Source: Acidobacteriota bacterium (lineage in GTDB: Bacteria; Acidobacteriota; Blastocatellia; Pyrinomonadales; Pyrinomonadaceae). Taken from it: 64,000 bases of DNA. How positions within the stretch are numbered: the stretch's first letter is position 1; each line of letters starts with the position of its first letter. The stretch is from contig JAHBSI010000005.1 of NCBI GenBank assembly GCA_019639195.1, forward strand, positions 186,001-250,000. Direction: 5' to 3'. Shown in pieces: positions 22,946-30,635 of this stretch. The notes under the pieces were generated by a model. That model did no database searches. It had not been told where the DNA came from and saw only the letters and a program-made list of their open reading frames with translations. The position numbers and the translations under genes were made by a program.

Positions 22946-24472
22946 TTATGCAGACTTTCCGGCTGCTTCCATATCAGGTCGCCAGCGCAGCACAGGCTTG
23001 CGTGCCGCGGCCGCCTCGTCAAGGCGTCCGATCCTCGTCGAATGCGGTGCATTCTTGACGAGTTCCGGGTCTTCGCGTGCCTCGCGGTCGATGTCGATCA
23101 TCGCTTCGGCGAATGCGTCAAGATCGGCGCGTCCGACAGATTCCGTAGGCTCGATCAGCATCGCGCCTTCAACCACGAGTGGGAAATAGACGGTCATCGG
23201 GTGGAATCCATAATCGATCAGACGTTTTGCGATGTCGAGCGTAACGACGCCGTTCTTTGCCTGATTCTTATGCGAAAAGATCGCCTCGTGCATTCCGTCC
23301 GACGGAAAAGGTTTGGCAAAGGTGCCTTCGAGTTTGTGGCCAAGATAGCGAGCGTTCAATACAGCTGCTTCGGTCGCCTCTTTAAGGCCGTCGTTGCCGT
23401 GCGTGTAGATGTACGAAAGCGCACGGACCATCATCCCGAAGTTGCCGTAAAAAGCCTTGACACGTCCGATCGATGCCGGATAGTCAGAATTTAAGAAGAA
23501 CTCGCCAGATTCTTTTTTCTCTATACGCGGAACCGGAAGATATTTAGCGAGCTGTTCGGTGCAGCAGCAAGGTCCGCAGCCCGGCCCGCCGCCGCCGTGC
23601 GGTGTCGAGAAGGTCTTGTGAAGGTTTAAATGTATGACGTCAACACCCATATCGCCCGGACGTGCAACGCCGACGAGTGCGTTCATATTCGCGCCGTCCA
23701 TATAAACAAGGCCGCCTGCGTTGTGAACAGTGTCGCAGATCTCTTTGATATTCCGCTCGAAGATGCCGACCGTGTTCGGATTTGTGAACATCACGCCCGC
23801 GACTCCGCCTTCGGCGCAGAGTTCGCGAAGGTGGTCCATATCCGTTATACCGTCGGCGGTTGAACGGATCGTCTTGACGGTGAAGCCTGCGAGTGCGGCG
23901 GACGCGGGATTCGTGCCGTGCGCCGAATCGGGGATCAGCATCACGCGCCGTTCCTTTGACGCCTCGCCATCGCGTTCATCAAGGAATGCGCGGATAAGCA
24001 TCACGCCGGTCATCTCGCCCTGAGCACCGGCCGCCGGCTGAAGCGAGACGCCCGGAAGCCCGGTGATCTCGGCAAGTGCTTCCTGCAGGCGATAGATAAG
24101 CTCGAGCGCACCTTGAGATTCTTCGGCCGGTGCAAGCGGATGAAGACCAGCAAATCCCGGGATCCGTGCGACCTTTTCATTCAGCCGTGAATTGTACTTC
24201 ATCGTGCAGGAGCCGAGCGGATAAAGGCCGAGATCGATCGAATAGTTCCACGTGGATATCCGCGTGAAATGCCTTACGACGTCAACCTCGGACACTTCCG
24301 GGACATCGACGAGGCCGTCGTCGCGGCGAAGGCCGGCGGGGACAAGTTCGTCTAGGTTTGTCGCTTCGACATCGAGTTTTGGCAGGCGATAGCCAACTCG
24401 GCCGGGCTGCGAACGCTCGAAGATCAGAGCTTCATTCTGCGTTGGATGTTGGGTAACTTTCTTAATGCTCAT
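22946..24472 (-). CDS. gcvPB: Glycine dehydrogenase (decarboxylating) subunit 2
   Basis: This is the PLP-binding half of the two-subunit glycine cleavage P-protein, which decarboxylates glycine and passes the aminomethyl group to GcvH. The PLP lysine lies in NLHKTFSTPHGGGGPGCGP. Other marks are LYPLGSCTMKYN near the N-terminus and PDSAHGTNPASAALAGF. The ATG at 24472 (MSIKKVTQ) is chosen because the next in-frame codon upstream is only a TTG. Its partner GcvPA is 1.5 kb upstream, with two unrelated genes between. Confidence 0.96.
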   Translation of the reverse strand: MSIKKVTQHPTQNEALIFERSQPGRVGYRLPKLDVEATNLDELVPAGLRRDDGLVDVPEVSEVDVVRHFTRISTWNYSIDLGLYPLGSCTMKYNSRLNEKVARIPGFAGLHPLAPAEESQGALELIYRLQEALAEITGLPGVSLQPAAGAQGEMTGVMLIRAFLDERDGEASKERRVMLIPDSAHGTNPASAALAGFTVKTIRSTADGITDMDHLRELCAEGGVAGVMFTNPNTVGIFERNIKEICDTVHNAGGLVYMDGANMNALVGVARPGDMGVDVIHLNLHKTFSTPHGGGGPGCGPCCCTEQLAKYLPVPRIEKKESGEFFLNSDYPASIGRVKAFYGNFGMMVRALSYIYTHGNDGLKEATEAAVLNARYLGHKLEGTFAKPFPSDGMHEAIFSHKNQAKNGVVTLDIAKRLIDYGFHPMTVYFPLVVEGAMLIEPTESVGRADLDAFAEAMIDIDREAREDPELVKNAPHSTRIGRLDEAAAARKPVLRWRPDMEAAGKSA

Positions 24473-24506
24473 TTCGGTATAAATTCGTCTCAATCATATC
24501 GGTCGA

Positions 24507-25823
24507 TCACGCGGGCAAGCCTGTTCTAGCAACGTCATTGACCGCGTTGCAGAAACGGTCAAGTTCCCAGAGCGTCGTGTAAACATTGGGCGTTATTCGG
24601 ATGCCCGAAAATTCCGGATGCACGATCGGCGTCGTGAAGATGTGGTGCTTGTCCATCAAGTAGCCGCCGAGCTTTACGGGATCGATGCCTTCGATCTTGA
24701 AATTTGCGATCGCGCACGATTGTGCCGGGTCGAAGGATGTGTTGAATCCGACCTTCGGGATCTGTTTCAAGTTATTCATCCAATATCGTGAAAGGTAGCG
24801 GAGGCGTTCCTCTTTTCTCTTGCTGCCGATCGCGTTATTGAATAAGACGGCCTCGCCGATCGCAAGACGCATTGCCGCAGAATGCGTGCCGATCTCCTCG
24901 AACTTGCGGATATCGTTCTTGTTCTTATCCTCACTTGCCATCAGAGCCCAGACCTTCGGGATCTTATCCTTTTTCACGTACAGAAGGCCGGTTCCTTTTG
25001 GTGCGTATGTCCATTTGTGCAAGGATGTTCCGAAATAATCGCAGTCGAGGTCGTCGCGCTTGAATGCGAACTGATTGAATGAATGAGCGCCGTCAACGAT
25101 AGTTTCGATCCCGCGTGCACGAGCCATTTCGCAGACACGCTTAACCGGCGTGATCTGGCCCGTCAGATTTATTTGGTGCGAGATCAGTATAAGCCGAGTT
25201 CGGGGTGTTATTGCCTGTTCATAAGCAGCCGCTATGTCGTTAACGTCATTGGGCTCGATCGGTACCTTCACGAGCTTCAGCTTTAAGCCCTCACGCAGTT
25301 CACGCTGTCTGAGCGTGGTCAGCATTCGCGGATAATCCTGCGTGTTGGCAATGATCTCGTCGCCGGACTTCAGGTCGAGTCCCATCAGAAGGATCTCGAG
25401 AGATTCGGATGCATTCCGCGTTATCGCGATCTCTTCAGGTGAGCATCCGAACATTTCCGCAAGGCTGGTGCGGATCGTTTCGGATTGCGGCTCGAGGATC
25501 CGCCACATCGTGTATGCGGTCGCGTCTTCCTGCTGCCATGTGTAGCGAACGAACGCTTCCGTAACGATCCTAGGACTCGGGCTCACACCGCCGTTGTTGA
25601 GATTGATAATGCCACGCGTGACCGAGAACGCCTGCTGGATCGTAGTCCAATAATCCTCATCCATCGCGGCATCGAGCGGGGACAAATGATCCACCGCCTT
25701 GCCAGCGGCAGTGATGTTTTGAAGCAGGGAACCGACAGCCGCCGACGACAGAGCGGCAAGGCCAAGCCCTTTGCCGGCGACCGAGAGAAAACCGCGGCGA
25801 TCATATTCTTGGTTTTGCTTCAT
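24507..25823 (-). CDS. Tat-exported class V aminotransferase (isopenicillin-N-epimerase-like)
   Basis: This 438-residue PLP enzyme is of the class V aminotransferase family, closest in style to isopenicillin N epimerase and ergothioneine-pathway EgtE-type proteins. A twin-arginine signal (DRRGFLSVAG, Arg9-Arg10) and hydrophobic segment predict Tat export of the folded, cofactor-loaded protein. The PLP lysine is in GTSLHKWTYAPKGTG, and the cofactor-binding DGAHSF segment is present. The start overlaps the upstream small-gene stop by one base (TGATG), indicating translational coupling. It interrupts the gcvPA-gcvPB pair. The reaction is unknown. Confidence 0.9.
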   Translation of the reverse strand: MKQNQEYDRRGFLSVAGKGLGLAALSSAAVGSLLQNITAAGKAVDHLSPLDAAMDEDYWTTIQQAFSVTRGIINLNNGGVSPSPRIVTEAFVRYTWQQEDATAYTMWRILEPQSETIRTSLAEMFGCSPEEIAITRNASESLEILLMGLDLKSGDEIIANTQDYPRMLTTLRQRELREGLKLKLVKVPIEPNDVNDIAAAYEQAITPRTRLILISHQINLTGQITPVKRVCEMARARGIETIVDGAHSFNQFAFKRDDLDCDYFGTSLHKWTYAPKGTGLLYVKKDKIPKVWALMASEDKNKNDIRKFEEIGTHSAAMRLAIGEAVLFNNAIGSKRKEERLRYLSRYWMNNLKQIPKVGFNTSFDPAQSCAIANFKIEGIDPVKLGGYLMDKHHIFTTPIVHPEFSGIRITPNVYTTLWELDRFCNAVNDVARTGLPA

Positions 25824-26002
25824 CAGGGCTCCTCTTTTGGCGGATATTCGATCAATAGCTTTTTACAATATCGACACTTTACGGTCTCGACCTTGATCGA
25901 CTTCTTGCAAAATTTACACTTTTTGTAGTTTTCCGGATCCGAAGGCATTCGTAGCGCGATGAAAAGCGATGTCGCAATTACGATACCCAGAATCAACCAC
26001 AA
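25823..26002 (-). CDS. 59-residue membrane-anchored double-CxxC protein
   Basis: This short gene fills the gap between gcvPA and the Tat aminotransferase exactly. It starts at TTG (complement of 26000-26002), 13 bp after the gcvPA stop and with AGAGAA upstream, and ends in a TGATG overlap with the next start. The product has one N-terminal membrane helix (about 1-18, WLILGIVIATSLFIAL). A zinc-ribbon-like knuckle pair follows, CKFC (29-32) and CRYC (43-46), in a lysine-rich context. The strict gene packing and the cysteine spacing argue for a real gene. Function unknown. Confidence 0.7.
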   Translation of the reverse strand: MWLILGIVIATSLFIALRMPSDPENYKKCKFCKKSIKVETVKCRYCKKLLIEYPPKEEP

Positions 26003-26015
26003 TATATAATTTTCT

Positions 26016-27344
26016 CTAGCTTAGTGCGCTTACCAAATTATCCATCTGTTCACGCGTATTCGTCTCGGTCACGCACACCAAGAAATCGTTGTCATGCCCG
26101 CCGTAGTATTTAGACAGAGCGAGCCCGCCGATGATGTCTTTCTCGCGAACGGATTCGAGGATCTCGGTCGCGGGCTTAGGGCCGCGGACGACAAACTCAT
26201 TGAACGTCGGTGCCGAAAAAGGGATCGAGAAGCCTTCGACGGCGGCGATCTTCTTCTTGGCGTAGGCGGCCTTCTGCAGGTTCTGTTCTGCGACCTCCGC
26301 CAGGCCCTGTTTGCCCATCGCTTCCATATAAATGGTGGCAGCGAGGGCGATGAGCCCCTGGTTCGTGCAGATGTTCGAGGTCGCCTTTTCCCGACGAATG
26401 TGCTGTTCGCGGGTCGAGAGCGTCAGCGTAAAGCCGCGGTTGCCATTCTTGTCGTATGCGACGCCGCAGAGCCGGCCCGGCATCTGCCTAACGAATTTTT
26501 CTCGAGTTGCAAAGAATCCAACGTGCGGCCCGCCAAAGCCGGCCGGGATGCCCCAGGACTGGCCCTCGCCGACAACGATGTCGGCATCACAGCTTCCGGG
26601 AGCTTTCAAAAGCCCGAGCGAAATGGCTTCTGTCACGACAACGACCAGCAGTGCTCCGACCTCGTGTGCCTTTGCCGCTAGGGAAGTGAGGTCTTCGACC
26701 GAGCCGAAGAAGTTCGGCGATTGAACGATCACTGCGGCGGTCTTGTCATCGAGGGCCGAAAGGTCGCCGCCTGCGCCCGTCGCGGCGTCGAAGTTCGCGG
26801 TCACGATCTCGAGGTCTCCGTGCTGTGTGTAAGTGCGGGCGACCTCGCGATATTCGGGATGAACGCTGTCAAGCACCACCACCTTATCGCGGCGGGTGAC
26901 GCGCTGTGCCATCAAATATGCTTCGGCCATCGCGGTCGAGCCGTCATACATCGACGCATTCGCGACCTCCATTGCAGTAAGCTGAGCAACGAGCGTCTGG
27001 AATTCAAAGATGTACTGGAGCGTCCCCTGCGAGATCTCAGGCTGATACGGCGTATAGCTCGTGAAGAATTCGCTCCGTTGGAGCAAATGATCGACGATGG
27101 TCGGTGAATAGTGCGAATAGACGCCTGCACCTAGGAACGACGGTTTCACGGCCGCAGTATTCCTGGCGGCCATCGCTTCAAAGGCAGCAATGATCTCGCT
27201 TTCCGCAAGCGGTTCGCTCACGTTCAGCTCACGTTTTAGCCGAATATCTTCCGGGATCGACCTAAACAGCTCTTCGGCAGTGCCGAGGCCAATTTCCGCG
27301 AGCATTTCGCCACGCTCCTGGGGTGAATTGGGTATGTATCTCAT
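26016..27344 (-). CDS. gcvPA: Glycine dehydrogenase (decarboxylating) subunit 1
   Basis: This is the N-terminal half of the split glycine cleavage P-protein. It has the typical opening MRYIPNSPQERGEML, the SFLGAGVYSHYSP motif, YTPYQPEISQGTLQYIFEFQT, and the ASMYDGSTAMAEA segment. At 442 residues its length is normal. The ATG at 27344 begins the conserved RYIPNS; in-frame codons further upstream extend into non-conserved sequence. It works with GcvPB (22946-24472), GcvH and GcvT in this same cluster, and with a lipoamide dehydrogenase encoded elsewhere. Confidence 0.96.
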   Translation of the reverse strand: MRYIPNSPQERGEMLAEIGLGTAEELFRSIPEDIRLKRELNVSEPLAESEIIAAFEAMAARNTAAVKPSFLGAGVYSHYSPTIVDHLLQRSEFFTSYTPYQPEISQGTLQYIFEFQTLVAQLTAMEVANASMYDGSTAMAEAYLMAQRVTRRDKVVVLDSVHPEYREVARTYTQHGDLEIVTANFDAATGAGGDLSALDDKTAAVIVQSPNFFGSVEDLTSLAAKAHEVGALLVVVVTEAISLGLLKAPGSCDADIVVGEGQSWGIPAGFGGPHVGFFATREKFVRQMPGRLCGVAYDKNGNRGFTLTLSTREQHIRREKATSNICTNQGLIALAATIYMEAMGKQGLAEVAEQNLQKAAYAKKKIAAVEGFSIPFSAPTFNEFVVRGPKPATEILESVREKDIIGGLALSKYYGGHDNDFLVCVTETNTREQMDNLVSALS

Positions 27345-27546
27345 TGACTGATCGTTATATACAAACTCAAATAATAACAAAGGTTTGCAGGGCAACAAAT
27401 CAGCCTTGAACAGTTTTGGTCCAAGTGCGGTTTCGGTCCCGTTGGCCATTGTTGAAAGTCCTTGAGGCGTTTTGCTCGCAGCCGGATTGTCGCGGCCAAC
27501 CGGGAATCGTCTGTTTAGGCGGACGGCAAGGTTTGAGGGGTTGAAA

Positions 27547-27586
27547 GGCGCCTGTTCTGCCGTCAGACAACAGCAGAACAGACGCC
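27547..27586. terminator. Strong hairpin between gcvH and gcvPA
   Basis: GGCGCCTGTTCTGC (27547-27560) pairs with GCAGAACAGACGCC (27573-27586) with a single mismatch. On the minus strand it lies 52 bp after the gcvH stop and is followed only by TTTC, so it may be a weak terminator, a processing site or an mRNA stabiliser. The remaining 27345-27637 shows no gene and no glycine-riboswitch core. Confidence 0.5.
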
Positions 27587-27637
27587 ACGAAAGGGAATGA
27601 GTTTTGTGCCGACGAAATAGATCGGCAAGGTTACGGC

Positions 27638-28027
27638 CTATTCGCTTGCGGCCAGATAGTCTTCATACTCTTTGGCCGACAAAAGGGCGTCTGCTTCACC
27701 CGCATTCGCCATTTTCATCTTGATCATCCAACCCGAGTCGTAAGGGTCGTTGTTGACCGATTCGGGGGCATCGTTAAGCCCGTCATTGACCTCAGCGATC
27801 TCGCCGCCGAGCGGAGTAAAGATCTCCGAAACGGCTTTGACCGATTCGACAGAGCCGAACGAGTCGTGCGTTTCGAATTTATCGCCCACGCGCGGAAGGT
27901 CGACATATACGACATCGCCGAGCGAGTGCTGTGCATAATCCGTAATACCAATGGTCGCGACGTCGCCATCAACGGCGATCCATTCATGGTCCTTGCTGTA
28001 GCGTAAGTTTTCAGGAATATTTGACAT
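27638..28027 (-). CDS. gcvH: Glycine cleavage system H protein
   Basis: This 129-residue lipoyl carrier shuttles the aminomethyl group between the P, T and L proteins. Lipoyl-Lys64 sits in GSVESVKAVSEIFTP. The start SNIPENLRYSKDHEWI and the GITDYAQHSLGDVVYVDLP core are typical. The ATG at 28027 gives the normal family length; the frame is open for a further 49 codons upstream but without conserved sequence. It lies downstream of gcvT in the same orientation. Confidence 0.96.
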   Translation of the reverse strand: MSNIPENLRYSKDHEWIAVDGDVATIGITDYAQHSLGDVVYVDLPRVGDKFETHDSFGSVESVKAVSEIFTPLGGEIAEVNDGLNDAPESVNNDPYDSGWMIKMKMANAGEADALLSAKEYEDYLAASE

Positions 28028-28189
28028 AGTTTCAAATGAAAAATAGGGAAAGAGCCAATAAAAAGATCTTGTAAAGTTCAAGAAATGCCGCTCGCCTTGC
28101 GAAGGCATGAACCTCGAAGCTCTACGCAGCCCGCTGATCTCAAACCTGAAAGTTCGATCCGGAATTGATAACACTCACTCCGGGAACCT

Positions 28190-28291
28190 TCAGCCCATTG
28201 GGCCGTTTTCCGAATCGCTTGCCTGCTCCATCAGGAAGCCCTCGGATTCGCCGGAACCGTATATTTTTTGAACAATATACTTCTCCGGCAT
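28190..28291 (-). CDS. Candidate 33-residue peptide between gcvT and gcvH
   Basis: An ATG 6 bp after the gcvT stop opens a 33-codon frame (MPEKYIVQKIYGSGESEGFL and onward) with natural-looking codon use. There is no ribosome binding site, so it would depend on coupling to gcvT termination. The first codons form an inverted repeat, GTATATT / AATATAC, that could itself be a regulatory hairpin. No family is recognised. This is a candidate only. Confidence 0.3.
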   Translation of the reverse strand: MPEKYIVQKIYGSGESEGFLMEQASDSENGPMG

Positions 28292-28297
28292 CGAAAG

Positions 28298-29416
28298 TTA
28301 CTTTTGACGCTTATAAAACGGCGTCGGTACTACAACTGCTCCAACTTGTCGGCCTCGAATATCGATCTTGATCTCCTGACCGACCACTGCAAGAGGCGGC
28401 GGCAGAAAGGCAAGGCCGATATTCTTTTTCAAGAAAGGTGCCGGACTGCCTGAGGTCACAACACCGCATTTCTCGTCATTCACGTAAACGTCAAATCCGT
28501 CGCGGGCGATGCCGGGCTCGGTCATCTCAAAGCCGGCAAGTTTTCTGCTGACGCCTGCTTCTTTTTGAGCTGCTAAAGCTTGACGGCCAACGAAGTCACC
28601 TTTTGCGAGTTTTGTTATCCAACCAAGGTTTGCCTCGTAAGGCGTGATGTCGTCGCCGAGCTCGTGTCCATAAAGCGACATCGCGGCCTCAAGCCGAAGG
28701 GTGTTCCTTGAGGCAAGCCCGCAGGGAAGAATGCCATTCTCATCACCGAAGCCGCCGAGCTCCAGAAATCTATTCCACAGCTCCTCAGCAAATTGCGGCG
28801 CGGCATAGACCTCAAAACCATCTTCACCTGTATAGCCCGTTCGAGAAATGATCGCGTCAATGCCATCAACCTTCCCCTCGGAAAAATGGTAATACGAGAT
28901 CGCATCGAGCGGAGTTTCCGTCATCTTCTGGAGAATATTCAGAGCATTTGGGCCCTGAACAGCGATCTGACAAAACTTATCGCTGACATTCTCGATAGTG
29001 CAGTTGTCCGCCTCGGAGTGATGCTCCGAGATCCAGGCGAAATCTTTGTCGGTAGTGCCAGCGTTTACGACCAGCAGGAGTTTCTCTTCATTGAACCGGT
29101 AAACAAGAAGGTCATCTACGATGCCGCCCTTCTCATTCGTAAGCGCGGAGTAGTGGGCCTGGCCATCGACGAGCTTTGTAACGTCATTCGTCGTAAGGCG
29201 GTTTACGAATGCGATCGCTCCGGAGCCCTTAACCCATATTTCGCCCATATGCGAAACATCGAAGAGTCCCGAGCTTGTACGGCACCGAAGGTGCTCCTCA
29301 ATTACGCCCGCCTTGTATTGAACGGGCATATCCCAGCCGCCGAAATCGACCATTTTGCCGCCTAGCGCGCGATGTGCTTCGTTTAGCGGCGTTCGCTTGA
29401 GTTCGTTCTCCGACAT
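28298..29416 (-). CDS. gcvT: Aminomethyltransferase (glycine cleavage T protein)
   Basis: This 372-residue folate enzyme releases ammonia from the aminomethyl-lipoyl H protein and makes 5,10-methylenetetrahydrofolate. Marks are LNEAHRALGGKMVDFGGWDM at the start, the DVSHMGEIWVKG segment, and the GYTGEDGFEVY and CGLASRNTLRLEAAMSLYGHEL motifs. The C-terminal barrel ends with VVTSGSPAPFLKKNIGLAFL. It is the first gene of the gcv cluster. No glycine riboswitch is recognisable in the short upstream gap. Confidence 0.97.
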   Translation of the reverse strand: MSENELKRTPLNEAHRALGGKMVDFGGWDMPVQYKAGVIEEHLRCRTSSGLFDVSHMGEIWVKGSGAIAFVNRLTTNDVTKLVDGQAHYSALTNEKGGIVDDLLVYRFNEEKLLLVVNAGTTDKDFAWISEHHSEADNCTIENVSDKFCQIAVQGPNALNILQKMTETPLDAISYYHFSEGKVDGIDAIISRTGYTGEDGFEVYAAPQFAEELWNRFLELGGFGDENGILPCGLASRNTLRLEAAMSLYGHELGDDITPYEANLGWITKLAKGDFVGRQALAAQKEAGVSRKLAGFEMTEPGIARDGFDVYVNDEKCGVVTSGSPAPFLKKNIGLAFLPPPLAVVGQEIKIDIRGRQVGAVVVPTPFYKRQK

Positions 29417-29473
29417 AAAGAATGAGTGTAAATTAGCAGGTCGCGCGACGCAAAATCGTGAGGCGGAATTGAG

Positions 29474-30031
29474 CTAGGTCGTGGAAAGTTTTGTCACCGA
29501 GGCGGTGATCTCGTCGCAGAGTTCGATGATGTTCGCGATCATGCCGGTCTGGATGCGGTCAGTGTTCTTTGCCCCCTCGGCCTGGAGCAGCGGCTTGTAT
29601 CGGGCGGCCGCAGCCGCAAGATTTTTGACGGCGAGCGGAAATACTTCCTTGAACGTCTTTGGTTTGCGTTCGGTAACATCGGTGACCATCAGATCAGGGC
29701 GTTCCGCGACATCATTGATATCGTCGATCGCCTTTTGCAGGATCGAGCGAATATCGCCGAGCAACTCCGCGCGTGAGCCTGTCGGGTCCGGGCCCCAGTC
29801 GGTCTTATCTTTCTTTGAGTGGTTTGTGCCGGGATCAATTCCAAGGGCGGTGAAGCGACGGTCAATTATCTTGACAAGAACATTGACGCGATTGTCCAGC
29901 TGTTGGGCATCGCGAACAACTTCGATCTCGCCGTCGGTCAAATAATCGCGATGCTGTGCCTTTACGCTCCCGGCACCTAACAGGAGCAGGCAGATCGCAA
30001 TAAATGAAAACTTGGATACTCGAAATGTCAT
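29474..30031 (-). CDS. Secreted protein of unknown function (pair member 2)
   Basis: This 185-residue exported protein has a signal peptide ending near KAQ (residue 25). The mature part is helical, with an RVNVLVKIIDRRFTALGID segment and a C-terminal four-helix-like stretch (FPLAVKNLAAAAARYKPLL). The ATG overlaps the stop of the upstream gene by 4 bp (ATGA), so the two are translationally coupled and probably work together. No family is recognised. Confidence 0.8.
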   Translation of the reverse strand: MTFRVSKFSFIAICLLLLGAGSVKAQHRDYLTDGEIEVVRDAQQLDNRVNVLVKIIDRRFTALGIDPGTNHSKKDKTDWGPDPTGSRAELLGDIRSILQKAIDDINDVAERPDLMVTDVTERKPKTFKEVFPLAVKNLAAAAARYKPLLQAEGAKNTDRIQTGMIANIIELCDEITASVTKLSTT

Positions 30032-30606
30032 TTATCCGTATTCGGAACTGCAACGACGGTGTCGGCGAACATTGGCTTGAGTGCGGCATCGCGTGCGTCC
30101 TGAAGGTAGCGGATCGTCTTCACTGCAAACGCCTCATGGCTTGCGGGCATCTCGCCCCGGAGATTCTCGAGCCGGAGCAGGAATCTTCTTAAGCCGATGT
30201 CAAACTTCTTCAAGCCATTCAGGTCCTGGCGACCGTCGCGATCGTAAACCAGTAAGGCGCTAAGCGTTCGCTGCATGATCGCACAAAAATGCCCGAGCTC
30301 GGTGTAAGTTCCGTCATAATCACCCGCTTCGCTTGCGGCCTCGGCCTTTGACAAATGGATCGCCAAGGCCTCAAGGGCGAGTTTTGCCTTGTCGCCGTTG
30401 TCCGCCGGAGCGAGGATGAGCTTGATCTCATCCTTTGATGCAACAAGTAGCGGTGGAGGTGCACTGTCCAGCAATTCTTGTTTTTGGGCGATAGCCGAGT
30501 TCGAGAAAGAGAATGTGCAGGCCAGGATTCCACAAAGGATGCTAAGGCGAAACCCGATTCCGCGAAACCGATGAGCTTTTGTTTCCAGAAGGCGGGGACC
30601 GAACAT
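30028..30606 (-). CDS. Secreted protein of unknown function (pair member 1)
   Basis: This exported protein of about 192 residues has a basic N-region and a hydrophobic core (LSILCGILACTFSFSNSAIAQ), then an all-helical mature part with LALEALAIHLSKAEAASEAGDYDGTYTELGHF. This resembles its coupled neighbour in texture, so they may be distant relatives. The ATG at 30606 is preferred over a TTG at 30615 because AAGAGG lies at a usable distance. Function unknown. Confidence 0.78.
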   Translation of the reverse strand: MFGPRLLETKAHRFRGIGFRLSILCGILACTFSFSNSAIAQKQELLDSAPPPLLVASKDEIKLILAPADNGDKAKLALEALAIHLSKAEAASEAGDYDGTYTELGHFCAIMQRTLSALLVYDRDGRQDLNGLKKFDIGLRRFLLRLENLRGEMPASHEAFAVKTIRYLQDARDAALKPMFADTVVAVPNTDK

Positions 30607-30635
30607 TTTATACAAAACCTCTTCGCATCAAGCCG

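Noticed and set aside
27400..27588. Small minus-strand gene between gcvH and gcvPA
   Set aside because: It reads through the hairpin at 27547-27586, lacks a ribosome binding site and shows no domain.
27345..27637. Glycine riboswitch upstream of gcvPA
   Set aside because: The gap has a strong hairpin but none of the conserved glycine aptamer core segments. The same is true of the gaps before gcvT and gcvH.
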